Of a DNA stretch of 8,675 nucleotides, positions 5,886-8,675 are shown one piece after another (positions within the stretch are counted from its first letter, which is position 1; each line of letters starts with the position of its first letter). Under the pieces are notes generated by a model, which did no database searches, was not told the DNA's origin, and saw only the letters and a list, made by a program, of their open reading frames with translations. The position numbers were made by a program, and so were the translations under genes. The stretch is from Bacteroidota bacterium (GTDB lineage: Bacteria; Bacteroidota; Bacteroidia; CAILMK01): contig JABDEJ010000087.1 in the NCBI GenBank assembly GCA_013287095.1, forward strand, positions 1-8,675. Reading direction: 5' to 3'.

Positions 5886-6812
5886 ATGAGTTCCCGCTCC
5901 CAGACTCAAAGAGACCCATCCGCACATCCTGCTACCAAAGGAATGAAACCGGTCGTTGCCGGAGGAGTCATCAACTTTTTCCTTGTGATTGTTAAAATTT
6001 CTGCAGGTATTCTGGGTAATTCTTATGCCTTGATTGCCGATGGAATAGAATCTGCTGCAGATATTTTCAGCTCTTTTGTGCTTTGGTTCGGACTTAAAGT
6101 AGCTTCCAAAGCCCCTGACAAAGACCATCCCTATGGACATGGCAAAGCGGAACCTATCGCGGGGGCTTTTGTGGCCCTGGCACTTTTAGGAGCGGCCGTA
6201 TTGGTGGTTGTACAAAGTATTCACAAAATCCTGACACCCCACTTGTTGCCCAGGCAGTTTACACTGTACATTCTCGGGGCGATAATCCTTGTCAAGCAAA
6301 TTCTTTTCGGATATGTAATGCGGATCGGCAAAAAGATCAACAGTACCGCCCTCTATGCCGATGCCTGGCATCACCTAAGCGACTCCATTTCTTCTGCCGC
6401 GGCGTTTATCGGCATTAGTATCGCTATTATTATGGGGCCAGGATATGAAAGCGCTGATGACTGGGCTGCAATCGTTGCGTCAGTGATCATAGTGATCAAT
6501 GCTTATAAAATTTTAATGCCTTCTCTTGCAGAAATGATGGATACTGCACCTTCAGACTCAATTATAAAAGAAGTGAAGCAGGTCGCTATGAAAGTTGATG
6601 GCGTAACCGGCCTCGATAAATGCTTTGTCCGCAAAATGGGATTCGACTATTATGTTGACCTGCACGTTATAGTGGATGGCAGCCTGAGCGTACATAAAGG
6701 CCATAATATTTCTCACCGGGTGAAAGATGCCATTCTCCACGCCATGCCTAATATCTCAGACGTACTGATACATATTGAACCAGATGACGATAGTCATTTG
6801 GACAGTCAATAG
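5886..6812 (+). CDS. Cation diffusion facilitator (CDF) family metal efflux transporter
   Basis: CDF proteins are dimeric membrane antiporters that export divalent metals (Zn, Fe, Mn, Co, Cd) against H+. This 308-aa protein has the six-helix core and a cytoplasmic C-terminal metal-binding domain. Metal site A is Glu55xxxAsp59 in helix 2 (ADGIESAADIFSS) with His162xxxAsp166 in helix 5 (WHHLSD). Glu replaces the first Asp or His of the better-studied transporters, so the preferred metal cannot be read from the sequence. The loop site DHPYGHGKAE (80-89) matches YiiP site B. The C-terminal domain shows YYVDLHV (His260), SVHKGHNISH and IHIEP (His296). The 19 residues before Met20 are polar and poorly conserved in type, so Met20 (5943) is an alternative start. 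Twin palindromes overlap its promoter, consistent with metal or redox control, which is inference. Confidence 0.95.
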   Translation: MSSRSQTQRDPSAHPATKGMKPVVAGGVINFFLVIVKISAGILGNSYALIADGIESAADIFSSFVLWFGLKVASKAPDKDHPYGHGKAEPIAGAFVALALLGAAVLVVVQSIHKILTPHLLPRQFTLYILGAIILVKQILFGYVMRIGKKINSTALYADAWHHLSDSISSAAAFIGISIAIIMGPGYESADDWAAIVASVIIVINAYKILMPSLAEMMDTAPSDSIIKEVKQVAMKVDGVTGLDKCFVRKMGFDYYVDLHVIVDGSLSVHKGHNISHRVKDAILHAMPNISDVLIHIEPDDDSHLDSQ

Positions 6813-6879
6813 TCAACAGTTGGCACTCGTCCCGAGCCTTTCGGGAGTCAATAGTAATAAGTGGACTAACGACTAACTT
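6803..6879. repeat. 7-bp-period repeat with a hairpin after the cation transporter gene
   Basis: The TAG stop (6810-6812) lies inside the array: CAGTCAA (6803), TAGTCAA (6810), CAGTTGG (6817). After an inserted hairpin the same register resumes with GAGTCAA (6845), TAGTAAT (6852), AAGTGGA (6859), CTAACGA (6866) and CTAACTT (6873). The sequence up to the DinB gene shows no other gene. Confidence 0.7.
6830..6846. terminator. Possible hairpin terminator between convergent cation transporter and DinB genes
   Basis: TCCCGA, loop GCCTT, TCGGGA forms a 6-bp GC-rich stem 18 bp after the transporter stop codon. No T run follows directly; a T8 run lies at 6891-6898. It could end transcription or simply be part of the dispersed repeat that surrounds it. 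Confidence 0.35.
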
Positions 6880-6898
6880 CCTTCCCTCTCTTTTTTTT

Positions 6899-6940
6899 GC
6901 CTGCTGACCCCTGATTCCTAACGCCTATCACCTATTTCCC
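6899..6940. repeat. 7-bp-period repeat at the 3' end of the DinB gene
   Basis: On the minus strand the units AGGTGAT, AGGCGTT, AGGAATC, AGGGGTC and AGCAGGC follow each other every 7 bp, starting inside the TAG stop codon (6934-6932). TAG recurs at 6934, 6927 and 6920, which places a stop in each of the three frames. Confidence 0.75.
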
Positions 6941-7387
6941 ATATTTCAATCCAAGCCCGATCTGGCCGGTATGATAGCTGCTGTGCGCCAGGAGATATCC
7001 TACAAAATCTCTTCTGCTCCAGGTACCCATGCGCATTTCAACTTTTTCTTCCCATTCCTCAGGGGTTAGGTTTTTGAAGGCGTTTTCCAGGGCAATTCCC
7101 GAATCTGTAAGCATTTTTTTGATCCCTTCGACATTGGTATGTTCCCCGGTATCAGTTATGCCAGGCCCAACTGTCTTTCTTTCGAAAGTCAAGGCAGGGC
7201 CTTTAAATACCGAATGGCTGAAACCGTGCTCTGCTTCAGCAATGTGCCTCAGTAAGAAACCTACAGAATTCGTTTCTGGATGAAGGCGGTTGCTAATATT
7301 TTCTTCGGTTATTTTTGGAACCATGTTGTCGAGGGTTCTGTGCCCAACTTTCCATGTTGAGATCATGCCTTCGCTGATTGTCGTCAT
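6932..7387 (-). CDS. DinB/YfiT-like four-helix-bundle protein
   Basis: This 151-aa protein fits the DinB superfamily (damage-inducible in Bacillus, unrelated to DNA polymerase IV). These are four-helix bundles that bind a divalent metal, and several members transfer bacillithiol or other thiols. Likely metal ligands are His48 in LLRHIAEAEHGF and His135 and His139 in AHSSYHTGQIG, which match the usual spread of the three histidines. GTWSRRDFVGYLLAHSSYHTGQ is the typical last helix. No signal peptide or membrane helix is present. It starts with ATG at 7387 and has a good -7 box about 70 bp upstream. It converges on the cation transporter and diverges from gldA, so it is probably a single-gene unit. 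Substrate and partner are unknown. Confidence 0.88.
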   Translation of the reverse strand: MTTISEGMISTWKVGHRTLDNMVPKITEENISNRLHPETNSVGFLLRHIAEAEHGFSHSVFKGPALTFERKTVGPGITDTGEHTNVEGIKKMLTDSGIALENAFKNLTPEEWEEKVEMRMGTWSRRDFVGYLLAHSSYHTGQIGLGLKYGK

Positions 7388-7438
7388 TTTAGATTTGTTT
7401 TATTTTTTGATGGGAATGATGTTTTCTTTATGAAACAC

Positions 7439-7450
7439 ATGTTTAAACAT
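7439..7450. promoter_or_regulatory. Palindrome ATGTTTAAACAT, possible operator of the DinB gene
   Basis: A perfect 12-bp palindrome lies just downstream of the candidate DinB -7 box, near the expected transcription start. TGTTTA is repeated 12 bp away (7440 and 7452). The position suits a repressor site, but the sequence is AT-rich and such a palindrome could arise by chance. Confidence 0.3.
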
Positions 7451-7457
7451 CTGTTTA

Positions 7458-7465
7458 CAAAGGTA
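7458..7465 (-). promoter_or_regulatory. Candidate -7 box of the DinB gene
   Basis: TACCTTTG on the minus strand is an exact TAnnTTTG match, about 70 bp upstream of the ATG at 7387. No clear TTTG -33 element was seen. Confidence 0.5.
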
Positions 7466-7525
7466 CGTTCCGATAATCTGTAATAATTGTCTTTCCTTTA
7501 ATTTCAATATAACCTGCTCATTGCC

Positions 7526-7533
7526 TAATTTTG
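7526..7533 (+). promoter_or_regulatory. Candidate -7 box of gldA
   Basis: TAATTTTG matches TAnnTTTG and lies 76 bp before the TTG start of gldA. A -33 TTTG at the right distance is lacking, so support is weak. The rest of the 222-bp DinB-gldA spacer holds only the elements listed and two mini-ORFs of 8-9 codons. Confidence 0.3.
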
Positions 7534-7609
7534 CCGCCTTGTCGGCCTTCAGTTATTACGGCATGACAATTTTAAGGAAGGATGTTCGTTAACAAAGCAA
7601 ATAAATAAT

Positions 7610-8518
7610 TTGTCAGTAAGAGTAGAAGGACTTACCAGGATTTACGGAGTGCAGCGAGCTGTCGACAACATTTCGTTCGAAGTGCATGGCGGGCAGATCA
7701 CGGGGTTCCTGGGGCCTAATGGCGCCGGTAAATCAACAACCATGAAAATGCTTACCTGCTATCTTGCACCCACATCCGGCAAAGCCAATGTAGCCGGCTA
7801 CGATATTGAAGAGCAAAGCATTGAAGTGCGTAAAAGGATCGGATACCTTCCCGAACACAATCCTCTCTACACAGAAATGTACGTAAAAGAATACCTGCGA
7901 TTTATTGCTGGTATTTCTAAATACAGCGGTCATGTATCCAACCGCATCAACGAATTGATCGAAATGACCGGACTTGGTGTTGAAAAGCACAAAAAGATCG
8001 GGATGCTTTCTAAAGGATATCGTCAACGGGTTGGACTTGCGCAGGCTTTATTGCATAACCCCGAAGTATTGATACTTGATGAACCTACTTCAGGCCTCGA
8101 TCCAAACCAGGTGGTGGAGATCCGAGGATTGATCAAAGAAGTCGGTAAAGAAAAAACCGTTCTTTTATCTACCCATATCATGCAGGAAGTACAGGCCATG
8201 TGCAGCAGGGTAATTATTATCAATAAGGGAAAGATCGTTGCCGATAATCCAACCGAAGAGCTCACCCAGCAGGCATCCGGAAATAACATGCTTCGCGTAG
8301 AATTTAAGAACCCTGTAAAAGCTTCTGATTTAAAGAAGATCAATGGTGTCCTGGATGTTGAACAAAAAGGCAAAGTCTGGATATTGTTTTATGATGCCAA
8401 AGATGATCTTAGGGATACCATATTCAAATGGGCTGTCGCCAATGACAATACCATTTATGAAATGGAACGTGAAGGCCGGAGCCTGGAAAGTATATTTCAG
8501 TCATTTACAAAAGAGTAA
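7610..8518 (+). CDS. gldA: GldA-type ABC transporter ATP-binding protein (gliding motility/type IX-associated)
   Basis: This is the ATPase of an ABC exporter; in Flavobacterium johnsoniae GldA works with the membrane proteins GldF and GldG and is needed for gliding. The 302-aa protein has Walker A GPNGAGKST (about 35-43), Q-loop region GYLPEHNPLYTEMYVKEYL, signature LSKGYRQRVGLAQALLHNP, Walker B VLILDEPTSGLDPNQ and switch His in STHIMQEV. PEHNPLY and SKGYRQRVGLA are strongly GldA-like. A C-terminal domain of about 90 residues ends ESIFQSFTKE, also as in GldA. The start is TTG: no ATG occurs in frame upstream or before Walker A, and SVRVEGLTRIYG aligns with the usual N-terminus. Whether this organism glides is not shown here; the genes also occur in non-gliding relatives. 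Confidence 0.92.
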   Translation: MSVRVEGLTRIYGVQRAVDNISFEVHGGQITGFLGPNGAGKSTTMKMLTCYLAPTSGKANVAGYDIEEQSIEVRKRIGYLPEHNPLYTEMYVKEYLRFIAGISKYSGHVSNRINELIEMTGLGVEKHKKIGMLSKGYRQRVGLAQALLHNPEVLILDEPTSGLDPNQVVEIRGLIKEVGKEKTVLLSTHIMQEVQAMCSRVIIINKGKIVADNPTEELTQQASGNNMLRVEFKNPVKASDLKKINGVLDVEQKGKVWILFYDAKDDLRDTIFKWAVANDNTIYEMEREGRSLESIFQSFTKE

Positions 8519-8548
8519 GAAGTAAGAGGTGAAAAGTAAGAAGTGAGA
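8514..8548. repeat. 7-bp-period array overlapping the gldA stop codon
   Basis: The five units AGTAAGA, AGTAAGA, GGTGAAA, AGTAAGA and AGTGAGA run without gaps from 8514. The first contains the gldA TAA (8516-8518). Stops fall at 8516, 8523, 8530, 8537 and 8544, which covers all three frames. Confidence 0.85.
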
Positions 8549-8656
8549 AGTGTCTCATTCTGACCTGCCTCTTTATCGATTGATTTGTATATATTTAAAT
8601 TATAATTTCCCAACTTTTTTTATTTTCTAAGGACTTCTTACTTTTCACCTCTTACT
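8521..8656. repeat. 136-bp element with perfect 24-bp inverted ends, between gldA and the next gene
   Basis: 8521-8544 is the exact reverse complement of 8633-8656, with an 88-bp AT-rich spacer that contains the palindrome AAATTATAATTT. Both arms are 7-bp-period arrays. In RNA the arms could form a 24-bp stem. It may be a small non-autonomous mobile element, or two copies of a dispersed array in opposite orientation. No transposase or flanking target duplication was identified. Confidence 0.8.
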
Positions 8657-8667
8657 CCTTTTACCCT

Positions 8668-8675
8668 ATGATTGC
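8668..8675 (+). CDS. Possible start of the gene after gldA (3' truncated by window)
   Basis: ATGATTGC at the window edge could begin a protein MIA..., directly after the right arm of the inverted repeat. In many Bacteroidota gldA is followed by gldF, an ABC permease whose short N-terminus precedes the first helix. Eight bases cannot establish identity; this rests on position and genome context alone. Confidence 0.25.

Noticed and set aside
8023..8373. 116-aa antisense ORF inside gldA
   Set aside because: It lies fully opposite the conserved Walker B and signature region of gldA and shows no independent signal.

Overview
The window looks like chromosomal DNA from a Bacteroidota bacterium, most likely of the Chitinophagaceae/Sphingobacteriales type. 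Four things suggest this: a GldA-type ABC ATPase of the gliding-motility set; a Ku-LigD end-joining pair with domain order PE-LIG-POL; TAnnTTTG promoter -7 boxes with almost no Shine-Dalgarno sequences; and short intergenic tandem repeats of 7 or 8 bp. No rRNA, tRNA, CRISPR array or transposase gene was seen.

Layout. 2-1960 (+) is a membrane-bound K+-dependent proton-pumping pyrophosphatase whose 5' end lies outside the window. 1974-2213 (-) is a small unrecognised ORF converging on it. 2326-4872 (-) is ligD, the multifunctional end-joining ligase, broken in three places. 4981-5754 (-) is an intact ku gene just upstream of ligD in the same direction. 5886-6812 (+) is a cation diffusion facilitator, divergent from ku. 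6932-7387 (-) is a DinB/YfiT-like protein. 7610-8518 (+) is gldA with a TTG start. The last 8 bases may begin the next gld gene.

How the genes relate. Ku binds DNA ends and recruits LigD, which cleans, fills and seals them. Ku is intact here, but LigD as written is in four pieces: one frame change in an A8 tract, one in an A9 tract, and one in-frame TAA inside the polymerase domain. The two frame changes cancel. Undoing all three gives one 848-codon reading frame of normal LigD length with all catalytic residues present. The lesions could be sequence errors, recent gene decay, or (for the A tracts) slippage-based recoding. The A9 site contains the heptamer A AAA AAG in the phase expected for a -1 shift.

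Non-coding structure. At four gene ends (ku, the cation transporter, dinB, gldA) a 7- or 8-bp-period repeat starts at or within a few bases of the stop codon. In several arrays successive units place stop codons in all three frames. The gldA array is repeated in inverted orientation 88 bp later as a perfect 24-bp inverted repeat. The ku/cation-transporter intergenic region carries two copies of the palindrome AAAGTTGnCAACTTT 18 bp apart, overlapping the transporter promoter. Both genes there have -7 boxes so close to their start codons that leaderless transcripts are likely.
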